Below are positions 20,919 through 30,835 of a stretch of 42,540 nucleotides of DNA, in pieces; within the stretch, counting starts at the first letter, position 1, and each line of letters begins with the position of its first letter. The notes beneath the pieces are model-generated. The model searched no databases. It worked only from the letters and a program-made list of their open reading frames with translations, and was not told the DNA's origin. A program made the position numbers and the translations under genes. The stretch covers positions 1-42,540 of the forward strand of contig CAJWXC010000004.1 in the NCBI GenBank assembly GCA_913048215.1. Direction: 5' to 3'. This stretch comes from an uncultured Flavobacteriaceae bacterium. Its GTDB lineage: Bacteria > Bacteroidota > Bacteroidia > Flavobacteriales > Flavobacteriaceae.

Positions 20919-21782
20919 TTAATGATAGTTGTTGAATATATCACTTGCGGTATTGTGTGCACTCTCAAAACTCATGGTGCGTATATTAGTTGTTGCTTTT
21001 TGAGTTGTGAAGTAACTTAACATTTTTTCTGTGGGCATATTACCTGTAAGTTCATCTTTAGCCATTGGACAGCCACCAAAACCTTGAATAGCACCATCAA
21101 ATCTTCTACACCCTGCTTTGTAGGCAGCATCAACCTTTTCATGCCAAGCAGATGGTGTTGTATGTAGGTGTGCTCCAAACTCAATATTTGGGTATGTTGG
21201 TATCAAATTTGAAAATAAATACGAAATAGTCTCTGGAGTGGAGCTTCCAACGGTATCACTTAAAGATAAAATAGTGACACCCATATGGGATAGTTTTTGA
21301 GCCCACTGCCCTACAATATCAAGATTCCAAGGATCTCCATAAGGATTTCCAAAACCCATAGATAAATAAGTTACCACTTGTTTGTTTGATGCAGCGGCAA
21401 GGGTTAAAATTTCAGAAAGAGTAGCTACAGATTGTGCAATAGTTTTATGAGTATTACGCATTTGGAAATTCTCTGAGATAGAAAATGGATAGCCTAAATA
21501 TGTTATTTCTGGATGTGCGACTGCAGCTTTAGCGCCTCTCACATTAGCAACAATTGCTAGTAATTTGGTTTGGGTGGAAGACATATCTAACTTAGATAAA
21601 ACCTCAGCAGTATCCACCATTTGAGGAATGGCTTTTGGTGATACAAAGCTACCAAAATCAATAGTATCAAAGCCACAGTTCAATAGAGATTGAATGTAGT
21701 GAACTTTTTTGTGGGTAGGTATCCAGTCTTTAATACCTTGCATGGCATCTCTTGGACATTCTATGAGTTTCACGTCTTGCAT
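20919..21782 (-). CDS. Hydroxymethylglutaryl-CoA lyase
   Basis: 287 aa; 'LIECPRDAMQGI', 'FGSFVSPKAIPQMVDT', 'YLSMGFGNPYGDPW', 'LSDTVGSSTPE', 'FGGCPMAKDELTGNMPTE'. Confidence 0.93.
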   Translation of the reverse strand: MQDVKLIECPRDAMQGIKDWIPTHKKVHYIQSLLNCGFDTIDFGSFVSPKAIPQMVDTAEVLSKLDMSSTQTKLLAIVANVRGAKAAVAHPEITYLGYPFSISENFQMRNTHKTIAQSVATLSEILTLAAASNKQVVTYLSMGFGNPYGDPWNLDIVGQWAQKLSHMGVTILSLSDTVGSSTPETISYLFSNLIPTYPNIEFGAHLHTTPSAWHEKVDAAYKAGCRRFDGAIQGFGGCPMAKDELTGNMPTEKMLSYFTTQKATTNIRTMSFESAHNTASDIFNNYH

Positions 21783-21891
21783 CTTCGTAAAGATAAAAGT
21801 AAAATGTGTAGATAACCAAAAGTGTTGTATTACTTTTTACTAGAAATTTTATTTACCAATTTTTAAGTATATTTACAGAAATAAAAATTCT

Positions 21892-22284
21892 ATGAAAACC
21901 CCTATAAAACCTACCCTTGCATTATTATTTATTCTTGCTTTTAGCGCCTTTTCATCTCAAGTGATGGCTCAAGTAAACCAAGAAACAACTACACCATTTT
22001 CAATTTCTATTGAAATAGATGGTAACAATACCACCCTTGTTTGTGGTGCAGGATGTGATTGGAACAAAATCACACTAAAACAAGACAACACTACTATAAA
22101 TGAAAATGGAATTGCCAAGACAAAAGATGCCAGTAGTGATGTCCTTTATTTGTTTAATGTTCAAAAAACCCAGAAAGGTATAAGGCTAGATAACCTAAAG
22201 GGAACCCAATGGAAAGAGTCCATAAATGTTTCATGCAGCTCTAAATGCACTCTAGTTGTAAACCAATTTGGATTGGCACAATAA
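21892..22284 (+). CDS. Uncharacterised exported protein with four cysteines
   Basis: 130 aa; signal peptide ending 'SSQVMAQ'; paired cysteines 'CGAGC' and 'CSSKC'. No family recognised. Confidence 0.75.
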   Translation: MKTPIKPTLALLFILAFSAFSSQVMAQVNQETTTPFSISIEIDGNNTTLVCGAGCDWNKITLKQDNTTINENGIAKTKDASSDVLYLFNVQKTQKGIRLDNLKGTQWKESINVSCSSKCTLVVNQFGLAQ

Positions 22285-22286
22285 CC

Positions 22287-22901
22287 CTACGGAACTACTA
22301 TAAAAGCTGCAATTGCTAGAAAGACCAAAATCTGTAGCCACTTAAAAAAAATGCCTGCGTGTTTGTTTTTATTTAAAAAAGAAGACACACTCCCCCCAAG
22401 CACAGCAATTGTCGCAAAAACAACAAAACTTACCAACATAAAGGTACTGCCTAAAATATAAAATTGCAGCACGGTATCAGTTTCTGGCTGCCATAAAAAT
22501 TGAGGGAATAAGGCAAGAAAAAATAGCATTACCTTAGGGTTTAATAAATTCATGAGTACCCCTTGTTTAAATAATTGAATGTAGCTCTTCTTGGGTGCAT
22601 TTTTAGAAAACTTAAGAGTTGTATCACTACTAAAAACAGCATAGGCTAGGTACAATAAATACAATGCTCCTAGTACTTTTATACTAAAAAAAAGAGATGG
22701 GTTTGTGGTAATGATTGCAGAAAAACCAAATGCCAATAAAGTAGTATGTACAATACAGCCGCTTATCAGCCCTGCTGTGGTTGCAAGAGCGCTCCTACTG
22801 CCGTTTACTATAGATTGGGTTAAGACATACATATTGTCTGGACCTGGACTTAGGGCTAAAACGCAGGTAGCAACAATAAATGAAAGAAGAGCTTCTACCA
22901 T
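22287..22901 (-). CDS. LysE family amino-acid exporter
   Basis: 204 aa; 'LALSPGPDNMYVLTQSIVNGSRSALATTAGL' and 'NLLNPKVMLFFLALFPQFL'. Confidence 0.92.
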   Translation of the reverse strand: MVEALLSFIVATCVLALSPGPDNMYVLTQSIVNGSRSALATTAGLISGCIVHTTLLAFGFSAIITTNPSLFFSIKVLGALYLLYLAYAVFSSDTTLKFSKNAPKKSYIQLFKQGVLMNLLNPKVMLFFLALFPQFLWQPETDTVLQFYILGSTFMLVSFVVFATIAVLGGSVSSFLNKNKHAGIFFKWLQILVFLAIAAFIVVP

Positions 22902-22907
22902 TTTTTG

Positions 22908-23945
22908 TTAGGAGATGGTTTGAGAAATAATAGCCTTATTGATGTTCTTTATCAAGCGAGGTCCTTCATAGATAAAACCAGTGTAAATCTGCAACAGATC
23001 TGCACCCGCATTTATTTTTTCTAGAGCATCATCTGGGCTATGAATCCCTCCTACTCCAATTATTGGAAATGCTTTGTTGCTTTTTGTAGATACGTATTTT
23101 ATAACCCTTGTGCTGGTGTCTTTAATTGGTTGACCACTTAAACCTCCATTTCCAATTTCTTGTAATTTTTCTTGAGATAAAGAAAGCCCTTCCCTATTTA
23201 TAGAGGTATTACTTGCAATAACACCATCGAGCTTGGTCTGCAAAACAAGGGCCACAATTTCATCTAACTGTGTGTTATTTAAATCTGGCGCTATTTTTAA
23301 TAGAATAGGTTTTTGATTGGTAAAATTTTTATTGGCTTTTTGTACTGCGCCAATTAATTCTTCAAGGTAGGCTTTGTCGTTTAACTTGGCATGACTTCCT
23401 ACATTTGGACAACTTACATTTAAAACAAAGTAATCTACATAGGGATGCAGGGCATTAAAACAGGTAAGATAATCTTGCGTATAGTGCTCTGGAGGAGTTT
23501 GGGTGTTTTTACCAATGTTACCTCCAATTATAAGTTTTCCTTTGTTTTTTTTAAGCTCAATTATTGCATTGTCAAGACCTTTATTATTAAACCCCATTCT
23601 GTTAATAATACCCTTGTCATCTTTGAGTCGAAACAATCTCTTTTTAGGATTCCCCTGCTGCCCTAAAGGCGTAGTGGTGCCTATTTCTATAAAACCAAAA
23701 CCAAAATTTGCCAGCTCATTATACAAGACAGCATTTTTATCAAACCCAGCTGCAAGACCAACTGGATTAGAAAATTTCAACCCAAACAATTCTCGCTCTA
23801 AGGCTGGGTGTTTCATTTGATAGAGACTTCTAAACAAACCTCCAAGGCCTATAACATGTGCCAACTTAATTAAAGAAAAAGTAAAATAGTGTACCTTTTC
23901 TGGATCAAAACTAAAAAGTATAGGACGTAAAAGAGTTTTATACAT
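22908..23945 (-). CDS. pyrD: Dihydroorotate dehydrogenase (quinone)
   Basis: '[48 protein letters not shown]', '[10 protein letters not shown]', '[34 protein letters not shown]'. Start placed at MYKTLLRP. Confidence 0.95.
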   Translation of the reverse strand: MYKTLLRPILFSFDPEKVHYFTFSLIKLAHVIGLGGLFRSLYQMKHPALERELFGLKFSNPVGLAAGFDKNAVLYNELANFGFGFIEIGTTTPLGQQGNPKKRLFRLKDDKGIINRMGFNNKGLDNAIIELKKNKGKLIIGGNIGKNTQTPPEHYTQDYLTCFNALHPYVDYFVLNVSCPNVGSHAKLNDKAYLEELIGAVQKANKNFTNQKPILLKIAPDLNNTQLDEIVALVLQTKLDGVIASNTSINREGLSLSQEKLQEIGNGGLSGQPIKDTSTRVIKYVSTKSNKAFPIIGVGGIHSPDDALEKINAGADLLQIYTGFIYEGPRLIKNINKAIISQTIS

Positions 23946-24059
23946 AGCGAGAAATCTTACTACAAAAATAAGGTATAAAGTCAATACTATTTATGGTGAT
24001 TATGTTTATTTTTAACAAGCAATTTTTTTGAGAAATTTCAAGAACAAACGCAGCATGTT

Positions 24060-25298
24060 ATGATAGATAAAAAGCACTTAATTGATAGATTTGTAAGCTA
24101 TGTTACCGTTGACACAGAAAGTGATCCAACCAGTGAGAGTACTCCTAGTACCGCCAAACAATGGGATCTAGCCAATGCTTTGGTGGAAGAACTAAAACAC
24201 ATAGGCCTGGAAGATGTTACAATAGATCAAAACGCATACATCATGGCCACATTGCCAAGTAATGTTTCACATCAGGTACCTACTATTGGGTTTATTTCAC
24301 ATTTTGATACTACTCCAGATTTCACAGGTAAAGATGTTAAGCCACAAATCATAGAAAATTATGATGGAAAAGATATTGTTTTAAATAAGGAGCAAAATAT
24401 CATTCTATCTCCCTCTTATTTTGAGGATTTATTGCTGTACAAAGGGCAAACCCTTATTACTACAGACGGTACAACGCTTTTAGGAGCAGACGACAAAGCT
24501 GGTATCACGGAGATTGTAAGCGCCATGGAGTATCTCGTGCAACACCCAGAGATAAAACATGGGAAAATTAGGATAGGTTTCACTCCAGATGAAGAAATTG
24601 GTCGCGGTGCCCATAAGTTTGATGTAGAAAAATTTGATGCAGATTGGGCCTACACCATGGATGGAAGCCAGGTTGGAGAATTAGAATATGAAAATTTTAA
24701 TGCCGCAGGGGCGCTTGTTTCCATAAAAGGAAAAATAGTACACCCGGGCTATGCCAAAGGAAAGATGGTAAACAGTATGTATATTGCTACAGACTACATC
24801 AACTCATTACCAAGATTAGAAACACCAGAACACACCCAAGACAGACAAGGTTTTTTTCATCTATATAGTGTAAAGGGAGAAGTTGATAGTACAGAGTTGC
24901 AGTACATTATAAGAGACCATGATAAGGAGCATTTTGAGGCTAGAAAAGAAATGATGCTCAAACTGGCCGATGAACTAAACTCACAATTAGGAGAGCCGCG
25001 GGTATCTGTTGAAATTAAAGATCAATATTTTAACATGCGTGAGAAAATAGAACCGGTAATGCATATTGTAGCTATCGCAGAAAAAGCCATGCAGCAAGCT
25101 GGCATAAAACCACTAATAAAGCCAATTCGCGGAGGTACAGACGGATCTCAACTCAGCTTTAAAGGATTACCATGCCCAAATATATTTGCGGGTGGACACA
25201 ATTTTCATGGAAGATTTGAATATGTACCCGTAGAGAGTATACAAAAAGCCATCGAAGTAATTGTGCATATAGCCCAACTTGTTGGAGAAAAGAAATAA
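24060..25298 (+). CDS. pepT: Peptidase T
   Basis: 412 aa; '[19 protein letters not shown]', '[19 protein letters not shown]', '[20 protein letters not shown]', '[35 protein letters not shown]'. Confidence 0.96.
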   Translation: MIDKKHLIDRFVSYVTVDTESDPTSESTPSTAKQWDLANALVEELKHIGLEDVTIDQNAYIMATLPSNVSHQVPTIGFISHFDTTPDFTGKDVKPQIIENYDGKDIVLNKEQNIILSPSYFEDLLLYKGQTLITTDGTTLLGADDKAGITEIVSAMEYLVQHPEIKHGKIRIGFTPDEEIGRGAHKFDVEKFDADWAYTMDGSQVGELEYENFNAAGALVSIKGKIVHPGYAKGKMVNSMYIATDYINSLPRLETPEHTQDRQGFFHLYSVKGEVDSTELQYIIRDHDKEHFEARKEMMLKLADELNSQLGEPRVSVEIKDQYFNMREKIEPVMHIVAIAEKAMQQAGIKPLIKPIRGGTDGSQLSFKGLPCPNIFAGGHNFHGRFEYVPVESIQKAIEVIVHIAQLVGEKK

Positions 25299-25314
25299 TC
25301 AAAAGATTGAAAGC

Positions 25315-25351
25315 AAAAAAAACCTCTAGATAACATCTAGAGGTTTTTTTT
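25315..25351. terminator. Bidirectional intrinsic terminator between convergent pepT and yajC
   Basis: AAAAAAAACCTCTAGA-taaca-TCTAGAGGTTTTTTTT perfect stem with flanking A/T runs. Confidence 0.88.
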
Positions 25352-25369
25352 AAGCGATAAATAGTCTTA

Positions 25370-25657
25370 TTATTTCTTAGCTACTGGAGTATTTACTCTT
25401 TCACTAATCTCCATAGAGATAGAAGAAGTTTCAAATTTTATCTTACCAGCACTTGTCTCAATTACACAGCTACCATCGTCATTAAGACTTAGCAGTTTCC
25501 CGTGCAATCCACTTTTAGTGACTACTTTATCACCAGTTTTAAGTGCTTCAAGATATTTTTTTTCTTTCTTCTGTTTTTGTAATCCCGGACGTATTAAAAA
25601 GAAATACATCACAACAAATAACAAAAGCAGAGGTAACATCTGAGATATGTCTCCCAT
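25370..25657 (-). CDS. yajC: Preprotein translocase subunit YajC
   Basis: 95 aa; 'LLLFVVMYFFLIRPGLQKQKKEKKYLEALKTGDKVVTKSGLHGKL'. Confidence 0.95.
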   Translation of the reverse strand: MGDISQMLPLLLLFVVMYFFLIRPGLQKQKKEKKYLEALKTGDKVVTKSGLHGKLLSLNDDGSCVIETSAGKIKFETSSISMEISERVNTPVAKK

Positions 25658-25677
25658 AATAATTTATCTATTTTATA

Positions 25678-26154
25678 TTATTTTGATACACCAGGTACCG
25701 CTGCTGCTCCCTCTTTAGGGTTTACAAAAGCTTTAATCATAAGTGTCTCTTTTCCAGCCTGTGTGTTTGCAGTAATAGTGATAGTTTTGCTAACTTGGTT
25801 TTTTCCACTACCATTAAATTTCACTAACATCTCACCAGACTCACCTGGAGCCACGGGCTCTTTTGTGAAAGTTGGCACTGTACAACCACAACTACTTTTT
25901 GCGTTTACAACCACAAGGTTGCTTTTTCCAGTGTTTGTGTAAGTAAAGATGTGCTCTACTGGAGTACCTTGAGTAATCTCACCAAAGTCAAATTGCTTTT
26001 CATCAAATGTCATTACTGGAAACTCACCAGTTTTAGAATCACGGTCTGCTGCTTTAGTAACATTAGTTTCAACGACACTATCTGCAGCGTTTTTCTTGCA
26101 AGATGTAAAAGCAAATAATGCGATTACGGCTATTGCTAAAATTGAATTTTTCAT
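25678..26154 (-). CDS. DUF1573 domain lipoprotein
   Basis: 158 aa; lipobox 'ALFAFTSC'; 'FDFGEITQGTPVEHIFTYTNTGKSNLVVVNAKSSCGCTVPTFTKEPVAPGE'. Confidence 0.92.
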   Translation of the reverse strand: MKNSILAIAVIALFAFTSCKKNAADSVVETNVTKAADRDSKTGEFPVMTFDEKQFDFGEITQGTPVEHIFTYTNTGKSNLVVVNAKSSCGCTVPTFTKEPVAPGESGEMLVKFNGSGKNQVSKTITITANTQAGKETLMIKAFVNPKEGAAAVPGVSK

Positions 26155-26208
26155 AGTATAAATAATTAAAGATTTTTAAGAGCGGCTAAATTAAGAATTT
26201 TTTATTGA

Positions 26209-27153
26209 CTATAGAAGTCCACGCCCAATTTTATTCAACTTTTTAGAGCTCTCAAATTCTTTGACCAACTTATCTAAAATACCATTGATAAATATACTGC
26301 TCTTTGGAGTAGAATATTCTTTGGCAATCTCCAGATATTCATTTATTGTTGCTCGAACAGGAATGGACGGGAACTCTAAAAACTCTGAAATACCCATTTT
26401 TAAAATAATCATATCCATTTCAGCAATACGTTCTTTATCCCAGTTTGGGGTTTTACCCTCTATTTGTTGGCTTAACTTCTCATCGTTAAGAACAACTTTG
26501 GTAAACAACTGTTTTGCATATTGTTTGTCATCCTGGTTTTTGTACAATTGTGGCAATAAAATGGTGCGAACGTTTTTTTCTGAAATTTTTGACAACATCT
26601 TAGCCAAGGCTGTGTTCACTAAAGGAAAGTCATCAACCCAAGTAAGCCTCTTGTCCTCGATATACTCATAATACTTGTCACTAGGTGCAATTACTTTTTT
26701 AAATAGCATTACCAAAAAATCCTGATCCTCTTTAAAACTAGTGCTTTGTTTTTGGATATATTGTTTGTAGAAGTCTTTTGTTCTTAACTGTTTTAAAAGA
26801 AGGGTTACATACTCACCATCTAAGTCCCAATAGGTAAGTTTTTTGGTTTCAATATACTTAGATAAATCTTCATTTTGCTCAATTAGATCTAGCACCTTAT
26901 TATCTAAATAGGTAGTACTAAAATTCTTTTCTTCACTGGTAGCTAAATGTTTTTGTTGTGAGGTAACTAAAAACTTTCTGTCAGCCTTTCTCATCTCGAC
27001 AAGAAGTTGTAGCGACAAAGCATATAAATCTAACATTTGGTCAATGCTATAAAACAAAAACTTTTCTTGCTTTTCAAGATTAGGGTCTGTACTCTGGCGC
27101 AGTGCATATATAGATTGCAAAACCTTTACCCGTATGTGTCTTCGTGTTAGCAT
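26209..27153 (-). CDS. nusB: Transcription antitermination factor NusB (long Bacteroidota form)
   Basis: 314 aa; 'LTRRHIRVKVLQSIYAL' and C-terminal NusB core 'MDMIILKMGISEFLEFPSIPVRATINEYLEIAKEYSTPKSSIFINGILDKL'. Confidence 0.93.
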   Translation of the reverse strand: MLTRRHIRVKVLQSIYALRQSTDPNLEKQEKFLFYSIDQMLDLYALSLQLLVEMRKADRKFLVTSQQKHLATSEEKNFSTTYLDNKVLDLIEQNEDLSKYIETKKLTYWDLDGEYVTLLLKQLRTKDFYKQYIQKQSTSFKEDQDFLVMLFKKVIAPSDKYYEYIEDKRLTWVDDFPLVNTALAKMLSKISEKNVRTILLPQLYKNQDDKQYAKQLFTKVVLNDEKLSQQIEGKTPNWDKERIAEMDMIILKMGISEFLEFPSIPVRATINEYLEIAKEYSTPKSSIFINGILDKLVKEFESSKKLNKIGRGLL

Positions 27154-27264
27154 GTTATGAAAGAACTTAAAAAATGATAGTTATTAAAATTTCTGTTACC
27201 AGAAATAGTACTTAGGCACTATTATGTAATGTGCTCAGCAAAGATACTACTTTTAAAAAACTGG

Positions 27265-28365
27265 TTAGGCTTTTTCTGCTTTTCTTGCATCAATTCTTGC
27301 CTGTGCAATATTCAAAGCAGCTTGGTGGGTTGTAATATCTTCCAGCTCAGCCTTATTTAAAATCTCTAGGGTGGTGGTATATATATTTTCTGTTTTGCGA
27401 ATAATTTCTTGTCTGCCGTAGTTTTCAAGCTCAGCATATACATTAATAATCCCCCCAGCATTTATTAAAAAATCTGGCGCATAAACAATCCCTTTTTCTC
27501 TTAACATCTCTGCATGCTTATTCTCATCTGCCAATTGGTTATTTGCTGCACCTGCAATTATTTTGGCTTTTAACTGCCCTACAGTATTGTCATTTAAGGT
27601 AGCTCCTAAAGCACAAGGTGCATAGATATCCATCTGCTCACTGTAAAGGTTATTACCGGTGTAAATCTCTGCACCATAGGCATCTCTCACTTGCTCTAAA
27701 CGCCCCTGGTTTATATCACTTATAAAAACCTTGGCCCCCTCGTTACTTAGGTGTTCTACCAAAGCTTCTCCTACATTACCAATTCCTTGAACGTACACTA
27801 CTTTACCCTCCAAATCATCATTTCCAAAGGCATACTTTGCAGAGGCTTTCATACCCATAAAAGTACCATAGGCAGTAATTGGTGAAGGGTTTCCAGCCCC
27901 ACCCATTTGCTCACTAATACCTGTAACATATGGAGTTACTGTTCTTACTAAATCCATATCACTGGTGGCCATACCAACATCTTCTGCTGTTATGTATCTT
28001 CCTCCTAAACTATGAACAAACTCACCAAATTTCAACATGAGTTGTGGTGTCTTTTGTGTTTTGGCATCTCCTATGATCACCGCTTTTCCTCCCCCTAGGT
28101 TTAACCCTGTAATTGCAGATTTGAAAGACATTCCTCTAGAGAGACGCAACACATCATTTAAAGCATCTTGCTCATTGTTATATTGCCACATTCTAGTTCC
28201 CCCAAGTGCAGGTCCTAGGGTGGTGTCATGAATACCAATTATTGCTTTTAATCCTGTATCTTTGTCGTTGCAAAAAACAATTTGCTCATGATTTTGAAAA
28301 GATAATTGGCCAAAAACTGGACTCATTTTTTTTATATCTTTAGCTGAAATAACTTCTGTTTTCAT
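27265..28365 (-). CDS. Glu/Leu/Phe/Val dehydrogenase (leucine dehydrogenase-like)
   Basis: 366 aa; 'GPALGGTRMWQY', 'LSRGMSFKSAITGLNLGGGKAVI', 'TAEDVGMATSDMDLVRTVTPYVTG', 'VQGIGNVGEALVEHL'. Confidence 0.93.
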   Translation of the reverse strand: MKTEVISAKDIKKMSPVFGQLSFQNHEQIVFCNDKDTGLKAIIGIHDTTLGPALGGTRMWQYNNEQDALNDVLRLSRGMSFKSAITGLNLGGGKAVIIGDAKTQKTPQLMLKFGEFVHSLGGRYITAEDVGMATSDMDLVRTVTPYVTGISEQMGGAGNPSPITAYGTFMGMKASAKYAFGNDDLEGKVVYVQGIGNVGEALVEHLSNEGAKVFISDINQGRLEQVRDAYGAEIYTGNNLYSEQMDIYAPCALGATLNDNTVGQLKAKIIAGAANNQLADENKHAEMLREKGIVYAPDFLINAGGIINVYAELENYGRQEIIRKTENIYTTTLEILNKAELEDITTHQAALNIAQARIDARKAEKA

Positions 28366-28480
28366 AGGTTTTATTTTTTCAAATCCTTAAAAAGGGATTG
28401 CAAAAATACTATATTACTATTCATATATCAAAGACATAAAGGTTAAAATGCGAATTTGTTAATAAATCCTCTTGCAGTGC

Positions 28481-30238
28481 ATGAAAGAACTCCAGTACCT
28501 AAATAAATACCTACATAAATACAGAGGAAGATTATTATTGGGGCTTATCACCACTGTCATTGCCGCTGTTTTTAAATTGGCAATACCAATGAAAGTAGGA
28601 GACTCCATAACTATTGTAGAGCAAAAGATTAATGGTGAAATTACAGACATCGCAATAGTAGAGAACCAGTTACTAGTAAATATTCTTTTATTACTCGGGG
28701 CAACACTCCTTGCTGCAATATTTACTTTTGTAATGCGCCAAACCATTATTGTTGTTTCTAGAAAAGTAGAGTTTGATTTAAAGAATGAGGTATACCAGCA
28801 CTACCAAAAATTATCCTTAGGTTTCTACAAACAAAATCGTACGGGAGATTTAATGAACCGTATAAGCGAGGATGTGGGTAAGGTAAGAATGTATATTGGC
28901 CCTGCTATTATGTATAGTACATCTACCATCACACTATTTATTGTTGTGATAAGTTATATGTTTTTATCTGATCCAGAACTAACACTGTATGCAATAGCAC
29001 CATTGCCAATATTGTCTGTGATGATTTACAGACTTAGTATTGCCATCCATAAACGCTCTACGGTGGTTCAAGAATACTTATCAAAATTAACCACATTTAC
29101 ACAAGAGAGTTTCAGTGGTATTGGTGTAATAAAAGCCTATGGCATTGAGCCCAACACAACCCAAGAATTCGAGACACTTTCTCAAGCCAGTAAAGAAAAA
29201 AATATAGATTTAACCAAAGTACAGGCCTTATTTTTTCCTTTAATGATGCTTTTAATTGGGGCTAGTAATATTTTAGTAATATATATAGGTGGCTCTAAGT
29301 TTATAAGTGGCGAAATTAATGACTTTGGCACCATTGTTTCTTTTTTATTTTACGTAAACATGCTTACCTGGCCCGTGGCAATTGTAGGTTGGGTAACCTC
29401 TATGGTACAACAAGCAGAAGCATCTCAAAAAAGGATTAATGAGTTTTTAAAAACAGAACCATCAATTATAAACACCTCAAAAAAAGCAACGCCCATTAAA
29501 GGAGCTATTGCTTTTAAAAACGTAAGTTTTACCTATAATGACACAAATATTCAGGCATTAAAAAACATTTCTTTTACGGTACACCCTGGAGAAACAATTG
29601 CCATTTTAGGAAATACAGGATCTGGGAAATCTACCATTTTAGAACTCATAGCTCGTTTGTATGATACCCAGAAAAATACGCTATTTATAGACAACACCCC
29701 AATCAAAGAGTTGCATCTGCAAAGTTTGCGCAGCAGCATAGGTTTTGTTCCACAAGATGCTTTTTTATTTAGCGAAAGTATTAGCGAGAACATAAAATTT
29801 GGCAAAAAAGATGCAACAGACCAACAAGTAATTAATGCAGCAACCCTAGCGGCAGTGCATAAAAATATTGCAGGATTTACTAAGGGGTATCAAACCATAT
29901 TAGGAGAACGAGGCATCACTCTAAGTGGAGGACAAAAGCAAAGAGTTTCTATAGCCCGTGCTCTTATAAAAGATCCTGCTATTTTATTATTTGATGACTG
30001 CCTCTCTGCAGTAGACACAGAAACAGAGGAGGAAATACTTAGTAATTTGCATCGTATTTCTCAAAATAAAACAACCGTTATTGTGAGTCACAGAGTCTCC
30101 TCTGCCAAAAATGCTGATAAAATTATTATTCTAGAAGAAGGTAGTATTATCCAGCAAGGCACTCACAATGAACTGGTAAACATACCTGGGTACTACAAAG
30201 AGTTGTACTTAAAACAACGTACCGAAAAAGAAATCTAA
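28481..30238 (+). CDS. ABC transporter, fused permease and ATP-binding protein
   Basis: Walker A 'GNTGSGKST', signature 'LSGGQKQRVSIARAL', Walker B 'ILLFDDCLSAVD', six-TM N-terminal domain. Start at MKELQYLN. Confidence 0.93.
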   Translation: MKELQYLNKYLHKYRGRLLLGLITTVIAAVFKLAIPMKVGDSITIVEQKINGEITDIAIVENQLLVNILLLLGATLLAAIFTFVMRQTIIVVSRKVEFDLKNEVYQHYQKLSLGFYKQNRTGDLMNRISEDVGKVRMYIGPAIMYSTSTITLFIVVISYMFLSDPELTLYAIAPLPILSVMIYRLSIAIHKRSTVVQEYLSKLTTFTQESFSGIGVIKAYGIEPNTTQEFETLSQASKEKNIDLTKVQALFFPLMMLLIGASNILVIYIGGSKFISGEINDFGTIVSFLFYVNMLTWPVAIVGWVTSMVQQAEASQKRINEFLKTEPSIINTSKKATPIKGAIAFKNVSFTYNDTNIQALKNISFTVHPGETIAILGNTGSGKSTILELIARLYDTQKNTLFIDNTPIKELHLQSLRSSIGFVPQDAFLFSESISENIKFGKKDATDQQVINAATLAAVHKNIAGFTKGYQTILGERGITLSGGQKQRVSIARALIKDPAILLFDDCLSAVDTETEEEILSNLHRISQNKTTVIVSHRVSSAKNADKIIILEEGSIIQQGTHNELVNIPGYYKELYLKQRTEKEI

Positions 30239-30307
30239 TTTTAAGTTGCGGCTTTTATTTTTTTTTATGATTTTTGAGTATAAATAAATTTCAGAAATTA
30301 TACAATT

Positions 30308-30706
30308 ATGGGCGAGAAATACTCGATGGAGCAAGAAGAAATATTTAGCAAAGTAATGCGTGCTGGAAGACGCACTTATTTTTTTGACGTAAGAGCTACA
30401 AAAGCTGGTGACTACTATCTAACTATTACAGAGAGTAAAAAATTTACCAATGATGATGGTTCTTTCCATTACAAAAAACACAAAATTTATCTTTATAAGG
30501 AAGATTTTCATGAGTTTAAAGATAATCTTGAACAAATGATAGAGTATGTAATCAAAGAAAAAGGGGAAGAGGTAATTAGTGAACGCCACCGAAGTGATTA
30601 TACAAAACCAGAGGACAAAGCACCACTGAGTGCTCAAGACTCAGACCTTAGTGAAGATACATCTACCAAAACAAATTTTACAGATTTAGATTTTGATGAT
30701 ATATAA
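30308..30706 (+). CDS. PUR-alpha-like DUF3276 family protein
   Basis: 132 aa; 'EEIFSKVMRAGRRTYFFDVRATKAGDYYLTITESKKF...KIYLYKEDFHEFKDNL'. Confidence 0.92.
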   Translation: MGEKYSMEQEEIFSKVMRAGRRTYFFDVRATKAGDYYLTITESKKFTNDDGSFHYKKHKIYLYKEDFHEFKDNLEQMIEYVIKEKGEEVISERHRSDYTKPEDKAPLSAQDSDLSEDTSTKTNFTDLDFDDI

Positions 30707-30731
30707 TCATTACAGTATTAAGTATTGATAC

Positions 30732-30766
30732 AAAACCGACCTATAATTTTAGGTCGGTTTTTTTTA
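30732..30766 (+). terminator. Intrinsic terminator
   Basis: AAAACCGACCT-ataatttt-AGGTCGGTTTT followed by T run, downstream of the DUF3276 gene. Confidence 0.88.
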
Positions 30767-30835
30767 TCCTCTTTTTTATAAGGCCAAAACGTTGTTGATT
30801 TTGTATTTTTACTAGGTAACGAAATAGAAACACCA

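Noticed and set aside
28459-28746. Minus-strand 95-aa ORF
   Set aside because: Antisense to the 5' end of the ABC exporter, which has clear family motifs.
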